Assembly (NCBI RefSeq): GCF_000974445.1
Contig: NZ_BBOJ01000041.1
Location: 1-50,447 of the forward strand
Direction: 5' to 3'
Length of the DNA: 50,447 nt
DNA from: Lentzea aerocolonigenes
GTDB lineage: Bacteria > Actinomycetota > Actinomycetes > Mycobacteriales > Pseudonocardiaceae
The position numbers and the translations under genes were made by a program. The notes beneath the pieces were generated by a model. The model worked only from the letters and a program-made list of their open reading frames with translations, was not told the DNA's origin and did not search any database. Positions 42,812-50,207 of this stretch are shown here, one piece after another; the first letter of the stretch is position 1, and the number at the start of each line of letters is the position of its first letter.

Positions 42812-43590
42812 GTCGGACTCACCTTCCTGCTCAACGCACGAGCCAGCGGCAGCACGAGCGGCAGCGCGGCGCCGTGCTCGGCCAGCGCGGACTGGAGCAG
42901 CACCATGCCGTGGATGCCCTCCTTCGTCGCGGCGCGGACGGACTCGGCCGACGGCTGCCGGACCACCTGCCACTGCGCGCGCCCCACCGTGACCGCGTAG
43001 CCCAGCGCCCCCACGATCCCGGTGAACCGCCGGGTGGACGCGCCGGCCGCGACCGCCGTCAGCACCGTGCCCGCCAGCACCGCTTTCGCCGTGCGGGGCG
43101 ACGTGCCGTGCACCTCGCCTCGCGACAACACCGTCACACCGAGGGTGTGCGCGGCCATCAGTCCTGCGGGCAGGACGGCCCGGCCGCCCAGCAGGACGTC
43201 GAACGCCCGGCAGGCGGCCATGGCGAACGGCCCGGCGGGCGTGGCCTTCAGCACGGTGTCGTAGGCCCACACCGCCGAAGCGAGCGGCAGTGCGTTGCGC
43301 CCGGCCGCCGCGGCGAGACCGACACCGAGCGCGGTGAGTCCGGCCGCGGTGGCCAGGGCCGCCTCCGGGCTGATCCGGCCGGACGGGATCGGCCGTTCCG
43401 GCCGTTCGGCCGCGTCCAGGTCGCGGTCGGCCCAGTCGTTGAGCGCCATTCCCGCCCAGTACAACGACACGGACGCCAGCGGTAGCAACAAGCGCTTGCC
43501 CCGCAACGGTTTTCCTGCCCCGACCAGCGTGTCGCCCAGCACCGTGAGCGCCGCCGGCGCCCGCACCAGGTCCACGTACGCCTTCAACAT
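42808..43590 (-). CDS. eboC: EboC, UbiA-family membrane prenyltransferase
   Basis: A 260-residue integral membrane protein of the UbiA superfamily. The first aspartate motif is NDWADRDLDAAERPERP, and a weaker second motif lies in YDTVLKATPAGP. Hydrophobic helices include LLLPLASVSLYWAGMAL, LATAAGLTALGVGLAAAAG and GIVGALGYAVTVG. ATG 43590 follows the binding-protein stop by six bases, joining transporter and EBO genes into one transcript. UbiA enzymes attach prenyl chains to ring or sugar acceptors; the acceptor here is unknown. Confidence 0.87.
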   Translation of the reverse strand: MLKAYVDLVRAPAALTVLGDTLVGAGKPLRGKRLLLPLASVSLYWAGMALNDWADRDLDAAERPERPIPSGRISPEAALATAAGLTALGVGLAAAAGRNALPLASAVWAYDTVLKATPAGPFAMAACRAFDVLLGGRAVLPAGLMAAHTLGVTVLSRGEVHGTSPRTAKAVLAGTVLTAVAAGASTRRFTGIVGALGYAVTVGRAQWQVVRQPSAESVRAATKEGIHGMVLLQSALAEHGAALPLVLPLARALSRKVSPT

Positions 43591-43596
43591 CCCGGG

Positions 43597-44784
43597 CTAC
43601 TTCCAGGGCGCCGGGTAGCCGGGCATGCCCTCACAGCCGCACATGGCGTAGTGCAGCGGTGGCATGTCCTGCTTGATGAAGTCCTTCAACGTGTCCTGGG
43701 TGACCTTCGGCTGCGGCAGCACCCATTCCCGCGGCACCTGCTTGCCGCCGAGCACGCGCAGGGCGGCGATGACCGGCGTGCGCCACTGGTAGGTCGGATA
43801 GGTCGGGGCGACCGCGGTCATCTTCTCGTCGGCCCACATCCGCAGGAAGTCCTGCTGGTCCTCCCCCACGAACGGCGGGATCGCCGCGCCGGCGTCCTGG
43901 AAGGCCTCCACGGCCGCGACCGCAGTGGCGCCCGCGTCCATCCAGACGCCGTCGATCTTGCCTTCGCGCTGGATGTACTCGTTGACGATGCTCTTGGTCT
44001 TGGCCGCGTCACCGTTGGTGAACTCGACCCCCACCACCTTCACCTGGCTGCCGGAGAAGATCTGGTCCGCCGCCGCCCAGCGCTGCTCCAGGACGTCCAC
44101 GCCGGGCAGGATGCGCAAGGCGAGGACCTTGCCACCCGGCTTCACCTTGTCCTTGAGGAACTCGGCCCCGTCCGCACCGAACGCGAACCCGCCGATCGGG
44201 TGGATGAACGTCACCGGGCAACTGGTCTTGACACCTCGGTCGAAGACGATCACGGGCACGCCCGTCGCGCAGGCGGCCTCGACGGCCGGGGTGAGCGTGG
44301 CGGTCGTGTTCGGCGAGACGACCAGCGCGCTGCACCCCTGCGACGCGAGCGACTGGATGTCACTGATCTGCTTGTCGTCCTTGGCCTCCGCGTCGAGCAC
44401 GGTGAACTTGGTGATCTCCGGGTGCAGCTTCACCTCCTCCTTCATGGTCTTGAAGCCGACCTGCCGCCACGGGTTGTCCACCGAGGCGTTGGAGAAGCAG
44501 AGGTGGTAGCCGCCGCCCGGCTTGGCGTACTTGGCCGTGTCGGCCAGTTGCGGTTCGAGCGCCTGTTCCCAGGGCTTCGCGGCACCGTCCTGCGAGTCCA
44601 GTCCGACCGCCTTCGCCGTGCGGAACCGGAGCTGGCGCTCGAACTCGGACTGGTCGAAGAACTCCGACTTCGCCTTGGCGGACTCGGAAGTGCCGCCGGG
44701 GGCCTGCGTGGCGGGAAGGTCGCTGGAACAGCCGGCCAGCGTGAGAGCGCCCGCCAGGGCCGCGGCGGACCATTTCCTGTTCAT
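43597..44784 (-). CDS. Ribose-type ABC transporter substrate-binding lipoprotein
   Basis: A 395-residue type I periplasmic-binding protein. The lipobox is LTLAGC at about residues 14-19. After it comes an unusual 70-residue segment rich in polar residues (FFDQSEFERQLRFRTAKAVG) before the fold proper begins with GGGYHLCFSNASVDNPWRQV. The ribose-type core follows: SQGCSALVVSPN, VPVIVFDRGV and IDGVWMDAGATAVAAVEAFQ. The C terminus carries a CGC motif (YAMCGCEGMPGYPAPWK). Substrate cannot be read from sequence. Because it is co-transcribed with EBO genes, a sugar, cyclitol or their glycoside is a reasonable guess. Confidence 0.87.
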   Translation of the reverse strand: MNRKWSAAALAGALTLAGCSSDLPATQAPGGTSESAKAKSEFFDQSEFERQLRFRTAKAVGLDSQDGAAKPWEQALEPQLADTAKYAKPGGGYHLCFSNASVDNPWRQVGFKTMKEEVKLHPEITKFTVLDAEAKDDKQISDIQSLASQGCSALVVSPNTTATLTPAVEAACATGVPVIVFDRGVKTSCPVTFIHPIGGFAFGADGAEFLKDKVKPGGKVLALRILPGVDVLEQRWAAADQIFSGSQVKVVGVEFTNGDAAKTKSIVNEYIQREGKIDGVWMDAGATAVAAVEAFQDAGAAIPPFVGEDQQDFLRMWADEKMTAVAPTYPTYQWRTPVIAALRVLGGKQVPREWVLPQPKVTQDTLKDFIKQDMPPLHYAMCGCEGMPGYPAPWK

Positions 44785-44825
44785 TGAGCTGCTCCTCGGC
44801 TTCTTCGACGGGGTACAGGCAGGGG

Positions 44826-45809
44826 TCAGACGGTGTCGAGAACGGGCCGGCGCAGCATCCGCCGCAGACCGGCTCCGTGAGCGGCGTAGGCCACGGCCGC
44901 GATGATGATCACGCCCTGCACGGCGGACTCGAGCGCGCCGGAGACACCGAGCAGGTTCAACAGGGAGAAGAGCGCTTCGAGCGACAGCGCGCCCGCGGCC
45001 GCGGCGACCACCGAACCGCGGCCACCGCCGAGCAGGACACCGCCGAGCACCACCGCGGTGATCGCACGGAACTCCAGGCCGTCACCGACCTGCGCCGACA
45101 CTCCCGCGAACCCGGCGAGCAGGATCGCGGCGACCGACGCGAGCAGCGCGGACAGCACGAACGCGAGCAGGCGCAGCCGATCCACCCCGCCGCCCGCGAG
45201 CCGGACCACGTTCTCGTTGTCCCCCAACGCGAGCAGCAGGCGTCCGGTACCGCCGCGCATGAACCACACCGCCGCGACGACCACGACCAGCAGAACGATC
45301 ACCGACCACGGCAGCTGGCCGAGGACCGGAACCTCGGCGCTGCCCCGGCCGAGGACGCGGAACGACGGGGACAGCGCGCCGCGCGGTGCTCCGCCCGACC
45401 ACAGGAACACCGCGCCGTCGAGCACCAGCAGCATTCCCAGGGTCACGATGAACGACGGCACCAGCAGTTTCGTCGTGATCAGCCCGTTGACCAGGCCGAC
45501 GAGGATTCCGCAGCCCAGCAGCAACGCGATCACCCACCAGGTGTTCGCGTCGTCACCGTCGACCAGCCGGGCGGCGACGACCACCTCGGCCGTGACCAGC
45601 GAGCCGACGGAGAGGTCGAAACCACCGGACACGATCACGAAGTACTGCCCGACGGCCAGCACCACGAGCGGTGCCGCACGTTTGAGCAGCGCGAGGTAGC
45701 CGCTGGGCTCGGCGTACGCGGGACCTGCGAACGCCAGTGCCACCAGCAGTACCAGCAGCACGACCAGCACGGGCCCGGTGCCGCCGGTCAGGCGTGGCCG
45801 CGCCCTCAT
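44826..45809 (-). CDS. Ribose-type ABC transporter permease (second)
   Basis: A 327-residue membrane permease of the RbsC group, with eight or more hydrophobic segments from GPVLVVLLVLLVALAFAG to GVIIIAAVAYAAHGAG. Landmarks: VGQYFVIVSGGFDLSVGSLV, SFIVTLGMLLVLDG, ALGDNENVVRLAGGGVDRLR and ITAVVLGGVLLGGGRGSV. ATG 45809 overlaps the other permease gene. Two different permeases imply a heterodimeric channel. Confidence 0.88.
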   Translation of the reverse strand: MRARPRLTGGTGPVLVVLLVLLVALAFAGPAYAEPSGYLALLKRAAPLVVLAVGQYFVIVSGGFDLSVGSLVTAEVVVAARLVDGDDANTWWVIALLLGCGILVGLVNGLITTKLLVPSFIVTLGMLLVLDGAVFLWSGGAPRGALSPSFRVLGRGSAEVPVLGQLPWSVIVLLVVVVAAVWFMRGGTGRLLLALGDNENVVRLAGGGVDRLRLLAFVLSALLASVAAILLAGFAGVSAQVGDGLEFRAITAVVLGGVLLGGGRGSVVAAAAGALSLEALFSLLNLLGVSGALESAVQGVIIIAAVAYAAHGAGLRRMLRRPVLDTV

Positions 45810-46816
45810 GCCGACCGCCCGGCAGTCCGGCGGCGGGCGTACAGCGCCACCGCCGCGATGAGCACGACGCCGCGCACGACGTCCTTGAAGAAGGAGTCCA
45901 GCTCGAGGTCGTCGAAGATCGTGTCCAATGTGGACAGTATTAGCACTCCTCCGATGGTGCCGGCCACACCACCGCGCCCGCCCGCCAGGGCCGTGCCGCC
46001 GAGCACTACGGCGGCGATCGACTCCAGGTCGTACCCGGCGTCGGTGCCGACGTACGGGGCGCCCGAACCCAGCCGCCCGGCCAGGAACACCCCGGCGAGC
46101 CCGGCCATGACCGCGCACAGCACGTGCGCGGTGACGATCGTCCGCCCGGTGCGCACGCCGGACAGCCGGGCCACGTCGACATCCCCGCCGACCGCGTACA
46201 TGTGGTAGCCGGTGCGGGTGCGCCGCAGGTACCACCACGCCGCCGCCGCGAGCAGCAACATCAGCAGCGCCGCCACCGGAACCGGCCCGATCCGGTCGTA
46301 GCCGATGTGCTGGAACGCGCGCGGCACGGTGCCCGCCGGGCCGGTGTAGTTGTGCTCCAGGTAGCCGCGCAGCACCAGCGCGACGCCCAGGGTGGCGATG
46401 AACGCGTTGGCCTTCAGCACGGTGATCACCAGTCCGTTGACCAGTCCCACCACCGCCGCGACCGCCAGCGCCGCCAGCACACCCGGCACGATCATCGCCG
46501 TGCTGCCCGCCATCGTCTCGGCGGCCACCAGCGAACACAGGCCGACCAGGTAGGCCACCGACAGGTCGAGGGAACCGGTGACGATCACCAGGGTCTGTCC
46601 GATCGCGACCAGTCCGAGCACCGTGCCGCGCGTCAGGATGTTGAGAACGCCGCCGTGATCGAGGAGGACACCTCCGTGAAGGCCCACCAGCACACTGCCG
46701 ATCACCAGGAGCACGGCCAGCGCGAGGTACACGACCACGACCGGGGTGATCACGAACGTTCTCGCCCGCGCCGGTGCCCCGCTGCGCCGGCGGACCTGCT
46801 CGCGCACGGCGCTCAC
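45806..46816 (-). CDS. Ribose-type ABC transporter permease (first)
   Basis: A 336-residue RbsC-type permease. Landmarks: VGLVAIGQTLVIVTGSLDLS then VAYLVGLCSLVAAE, AFIATLGVALVLRGYLEHNY, YAVGGDVDVARLSGVRTGR and SIAAVVLGGTALAGGRGGV. GTG 46816 overlaps the ATPase stop (GTGA). It is clearly different in sequence from the second permease, so this is not a recent duplication. Confidence 0.88.
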   Translation of the reverse strand: MSAVREQVRRRSGAPARARTFVITPVVVVYLALAVLLVIGSVLVGLHGGVLLDHGGVLNILTRGTVLGLVAIGQTLVIVTGSLDLSVAYLVGLCSLVAAETMAGSTAMIVPGVLAALAVAAVVGLVNGLVITVLKANAFIATLGVALVLRGYLEHNYTGPAGTVPRAFQHIGYDRIGPVPVAALLMLLLAAAAWWYLRRTRTGYHMYAVGGDVDVARLSGVRTGRTIVTAHVLCAVMAGLAGVFLAGRLGSGAPYVGTDAGYDLESIAAVVLGGTALAGGRGGVAGTIGGVLILSTLDTIFDDLELDSFFKDVVRGVVLIAAVALYARRRTAGRSA

Positions 46817-48327
46817 GCCGCCGCCCCGTGCCCGGTGGCCAGTGCCATCACGGTTTCCTCGTCGGCACCGGCGGGCAGTTCACCGGCCAGAGCTCCTTCG
46901 CGCATGACGAGGATCCGGTCGCTCATGCCGATCAACTCGGGCAGCTCCGAGGAGATCATGAGGATCGCCATCCCGTCGTCCGCCAGTTCGCGCAGCAACC
47001 GGTACAGGGCCTGCTTCGCGCCGACGTCGACGCCCCGGGTCGGCTCGTCCACGATCAGCACGCGCGGCCGCACGGCGAGCCACTTGCCCAGCACCACCTT
47101 CTGCTGGTTGCCGCCGGAGAGGTAGCGCACCTCCTGGTGCGGCGAGCGCGCGACGACGGCGACCGACCCCAGCAGCCGCGCCAGGTCGGCCTTGTGCCGT
47201 GCCTCCGCGCCGCGGCAAGCCGCACGCCGGACGAGCAAGGTGTTGTCCCGCACCGACTGCCGCAGCGCCAGGCCCTCGCCCTTGCGGTCCTCGGTGACGT
47301 ACCCGATGCCCTTGCGGACGGCCGTCCGCGGACCGGTGAGGCGGGTCGGCACGCCGTCGAGTTCCACGGTGCCGGTCGTGAACGGCTCGACGCCCCAGAT
47401 CGCCCGCGCGATCGCGGAACGACCGGAGCCCTGCAACCCGGCGACGCCCACGATCTCGCCGGTTCGCACGTCGAACGTCAGGTTCCGCACCCGCTCGTTT
47501 CCCGCTCCCCGCAACGCGATCCGCACCGCACCGGGGACGCCCGTGCGTTCGGGGTACAGCGCTTCCAGCGGACGGCCGACCATGTGCCGCACGACCTGAT
47601 CGGTGTCCAGATCGGCGGTCGGCGCACAGGTGACGAACGCGCCGTCCTTCAGCACCGTGATCCGTTCGCTGAGGTCGAACACTTCACGCATCCGGTGCGA
47701 CACGTAGAGAATCGCGATCCCGCGATCCCGAAGTCTGCGCACCAGGCCGTACAGCAGCTCGACCTCGTTGTCCGCCAACGCTGCGGTGGGTTCGTCCATC
47801 GCGAGGACCGTGGCGTCCGCCGACAGCGCCTTGACGATCTCCACCACCTGCTTGCGGGCCACGGACAACCGGGCCACCTCGGTGCCGGGCTCGATGCCGT
47901 CCTCTCCCAGCCAGTCGAGCAGTCGCCGGGTCTCCGTCTCCATCGCGCGCCGGTCCACCTGACCGCGCCGCACCGGTTCCCGGCCCAGGAAGACGTTCTC
48001 GGCCACCGTGCGGTGCTCGAGCAGGGTGAACTCCTGGTGGATGATCGCGATGCCCGCCGCCTGCGCGTCGCGCGGCGCGGCGAACGAGACCTCCTCGTCG
48101 CGCACCACGATCCGTCCGGCGTCCGGCCGGTGGACGCCGGCCAGCACCTTCAGCAGCGTCGACTTGCCCGCGCCGTTCTCCCCCACCAGCGCATGCACCT
48201 CTCCCGCGCGCAACGAGAGATCGACGCCGCGCAGCACCGGTACGCCGAAGAAGCTCTTCTCGATGCCTTCCAGCCGCACGACGGCCACGGGGTGTTCCGC
48301 CCCCGGTGTTGCGTGGGTCACAGCCAT
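46813..48327 (-). CDS. Ribose-type ABC transporter ATPase with two nucleotide-binding domains
   Basis: A 504-residue RbsA-type protein. The first domain has Walker A GENGAGKSTLLKVLAG, the IIHQEFTLLEHRTVAENVFL region, a degenerate signature LSVARKQVVEI and Walker B VLAMDEPTAAL. The second has the usual degenerate Walker A (GLQGSGRSAIAR), signature LSGGNQQKVVLGKWL and Walker B VLIVDEPTRGVD. This asymmetry is normal for the family. ATG 48327 is the first start of the ten-gene operon, divergent from the ROK regulator. Confidence 0.92.
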   Translation of the reverse strand: MAVTHATPGAEHPVAVVRLEGIEKSFFGVPVLRGVDLSLRAGEVHALVGENGAGKSTLLKVLAGVHRPDAGRIVVRDEEVSFAAPRDAQAAGIAIIHQEFTLLEHRTVAENVFLGREPVRRGQVDRRAMETETRRLLDWLGEDGIEPGTEVARLSVARKQVVEIVKALSADATVLAMDEPTAALADNEVELLYGLVRRLRDRGIAILYVSHRMREVFDLSERITVLKDGAFVTCAPTADLDTDQVVRHMVGRPLEALYPERTGVPGAVRIALRGAGNERVRNLTFDVRTGEIVGVAGLQGSGRSAIARAIWGVEPFTTGTVELDGVPTRLTGPRTAVRKGIGYVTEDRKGEGLALRQSVRDNTLLVRRAACRGAEARHKADLARLLGSVAVVARSPHQEVRYLSGGNQQKVVLGKWLAVRPRVLIVDEPTRGVDVGAKQALYRLLRELADDGMAILMISSELPELIGMSDRILVMREGALAGELPAGADEETVMALATGHGAAA

Positions 48328-48425
48328 GAGGCGAACGTAGGGCGGCTATTGGCGACTGTCAATCAAAAGTTGGCGCTTCTCTGCCAGATAACACATGTCT
48401 TACGGATGAACGTCACCATTACTCG
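48328..48425. promoter_or_regulatory. Divergent promoter between ABC/EBO operon and ROK gene, with direct repeats
   Basis: This 98-base gap is AT-richer than its surroundings (CAATCAAAAG, AGATAACACATG). TTGGCG occurs at 48349-48354 and again at 48370-48375, 21 bases apart or two helical turns, with CTGCCAG nearby in the opposite sense. These are candidate ROK-repressor contacts. Confidence 0.45.
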
Positions 48426-49625
48426 GTGTTCCCTGGTTCACTGGGGCCCGTGCCGGACGTACCTTGGGCTCCTGCGGCGTCTCCTGGGCAGCTGCTGCGG
48501 CTGCTGCTCGACGGAGTGCCGCGCACACGTGCCGAACTGGCGAACCAGACAGGCCTGACCCGCGCCGCGGTCCGAACCAGGCTGGACGCACTGCAGAACG
48601 CGGGGTTCCTCACCGATCGCGGCATCAGGGTGTCGACCGGCGGCAGACCCGCGGGCCGGCTGGCGTTCAACGCGGCCGCCCGCTCCGTCCTGGCCGCCGA
48701 CGTCGGCGCCACGCACGCGACCGTCGCCGTGACCGACCTCGCCGGAGGCCCGCTGGCCGTGCGCCGGCTCGGCCTCGACATCGCCGACGGGCCGGAGCCC
48801 GTGCTGGCGCGCCTGACCGAGACCTGGAGGGAACTGGTCGCCGACGCCGGCGTGTCCTCCGTGTCGCCGGCCGGTGTCGGCATCGGCCTGCCCGGCCCGG
48901 TCGAACACTCGTCGGGCAAGCCCAACCACCCGCCGATCATGCCCGCCTGGGACGGCTTCGACGTGCCGGCGCACGTCCGCGCCGAGTTCGACGTGCCCGT
49001 GCTGGTGGACAACGAGGTCAACCTGATGGCGCTGGGCGAGCACGCGCACTCGTTCCCCGGCACCGACAACATGATCGTCGTGAAGGTGGCGACCGGGATC
49101 GGCTCGGGTTTCATCAGCAACGGCGTCCTGCACCGCGGTGCGGTCGGCGCGGCGGGCGACCTCGGCCACATCCAGGCACCGGGCAGCGACGACGCCGCGT
49201 GCAGCTGCGGCAACACCGGATGTCTGGAGGCCGTCGCCAGCGGCTCCGCGATCGCGGCCCGGTTGCGCGCCAAGGGGGTGGAGGCCCACACCAGCGCCGA
49301 CGTCGTCGCGCTGGTCCGCGCGGGCAACGTCGAAGCCGGCCAGGCGATCCGGCAGGCCGGCCGCACCATCGGCGAGGTGCTCGCCGCCTGCGTCAGCATG
49401 GTCAACCCCTCGCTGATCGTCGTCGGCGGCGACCTCGCCGCGGCGGGTGAGATGCTGCTGGCCGGAGTGCGGGAGGCGGTCTACCGCCGTTCGCTGCCAC
49501 TGGCCACGGAGAACCTGCGCATCGTGCCGTCCCGCGCGGGCGAGGTGGCAGGCGTGCTCGGGGCGGCCGCCATGGTGGTCCACCACGTCCTTTCACCCGG
49601 CATCGTGGACCAGCAACTGGGCTAA
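48426..49625 (+). CDS. ROK-family transcriptional regulator
   Basis: A protein of up to 399 residues. The N-terminal winged HTH reads GQLLRLLLDGVPRTRAELAN, QTGLTRAAVRTRLDALQNAG. The ROK sugar-kinase-like domain follows with AADVGATHATVAVTDLAG, GVGIGLPGPVEHSSGKPNH, VDNEVNLMALGEHAH, VATGIGSGFISNGVLHRGA and the zinc-binding CSCGNTGCLEAVASG. Either GTG 48426 or GTG 48450 may start it; neither has a good Shine-Dalgarno. Divergent position makes it the likely sugar-responsive regulator of the ABC-EBO operon. It is a regulator, not a kinase, because of the HTH. Confidence 0.88.
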   Translation: MFPGSLGPVPDVPWAPAASPGQLLRLLLDGVPRTRAELANQTGLTRAAVRTRLDALQNAGFLTDRGIRVSTGGRPAGRLAFNAAARSVLAADVGATHATVAVTDLAGGPLAVRRLGLDIADGPEPVLARLTETWRELVADAGVSSVSPAGVGIGLPGPVEHSSGKPNHPPIMPAWDGFDVPAHVRAEFDVPVLVDNEVNLMALGEHAHSFPGTDNMIVVKVATGIGSGFISNGVLHRGAVGAAGDLGHIQAPGSDDAACSCGNTGCLEAVASGSAIAARLRAKGVEAHTSADVVALVRAGNVEAGQAIRQAGRTIGEVLAACVSMVNPSLIVVGGDLAAAGEMLLAGVREAVYRRSLPLATENLRIVPSRAGEVAGVLGAAAMVVHHVLSPGIVDQQLG

Positions 49626-49647
49626 GGGATGAAGGGCGCCTTCACCC
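49626..49647 (+). terminator. Hairpin directly after the ROK stop codon
   Basis: GGGATGAAGG pairs with CCTTCACCC around a GCG loop with one bulged A. It begins immediately after the TAA of the ROK gene and ends 15 bases before the IS end. A stem of nine pairs and this position suit a terminator, though no T-run follows. Confidence 0.55.
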
Positions 49648-49721
49648 ACGTGAGGTCGATGTGAACCGCTCCCCGGAAGTTGGACTGGGAATCCAGTTCC
49701 GGCTCTCCGGGGAGTGGTGGG

Positions 49722-50207
49722 GTGCATCCAGGTAGTTCGTTGTCTGAGCGGGAGCGGGCATCCGCTGTCGTGTTGTTCGAGAACGGGTATGGCGCGAAGG
49801 CTGTGGCGACCCGGTTGGGTGTGTCGCCGACGGCGGTGCGACGCTTGCGTGATCGTTGGATGCTGCGGAGCGCGGGAGCGCTGATGAGGAAGCCGGGCAA
49901 GCCGTCGTTCACGTTCGAGTTCAAGCTCGAGGTCGTGCGCCGGTATGTCAGTGGTGAGGCGACGGCGCTCGAGCTGGCGCGCGAGCACGGTCTGTCCTCG
50001 CCCAAGCTGGTCGAGACCTGGGGTCGGGCGTATCGCAGTGAGGGCGAGGAAGCGTTGCGGCCCAAGCGGAAGGGCCGTCCTGCCGGTGGTGCGTCCGCGC
50101 CTGCCGACAGTGAGCTGGAACGGTTGCGGGCGGAGAACCTGCTGCTGTCCGCGGAAGTCGCCTACCTGAAAAAATTGCGGGCCTTGAGGGAGCAGGGGCG
50201 AGGGTGA
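49722..50207 (+). CDS. IS3-family transposase OrfA
   Basis: A 161-residue DNA-binding protein with two helix-turn-helix units: LFENGYGAKAVATRLGVSPT then AVRRLRDRW, and FELEVVRRY-like FKLEVVRRYVSGEATALELA with REHGLSSPKLVETW. A C-terminal leucine-rich coiled coil follows (LERLRAENLLLSAEVAYLKK). GTG 49722 has GGGGAG upstream. It overlaps OrfB by four bases, and an A6 run near its end allows -1 frameshifting. Confidence 0.88.
   Translation: MHPGSSLSERERASAVVLFENGYGAKAVATRLGVSPTAVRRLRDRWMLRSAGALMRKPGKPSFTFEFKLEVVRRYVSGEATALELAREHGLSSPKLVETWGRAYRSEGEEALRPKRKGRPAGGASAPADSELERLRAENLLLSAEVAYLKKLRALREQGRG
50169..50175 (+). promoter_or_regulatory. Candidate -1 programmed frameshift site (A6T)
   Basis: Six A residues followed by T (CTG AAA AAA TTG in the OrfA frame) lie 35 bases before the OrfB start. 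The OrfB frame is -1 to OrfA and is open from here through GTG 50204, so slippage would give an OrfAB fusion transposase as in other IS3 elements. Confidence 0.65.
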
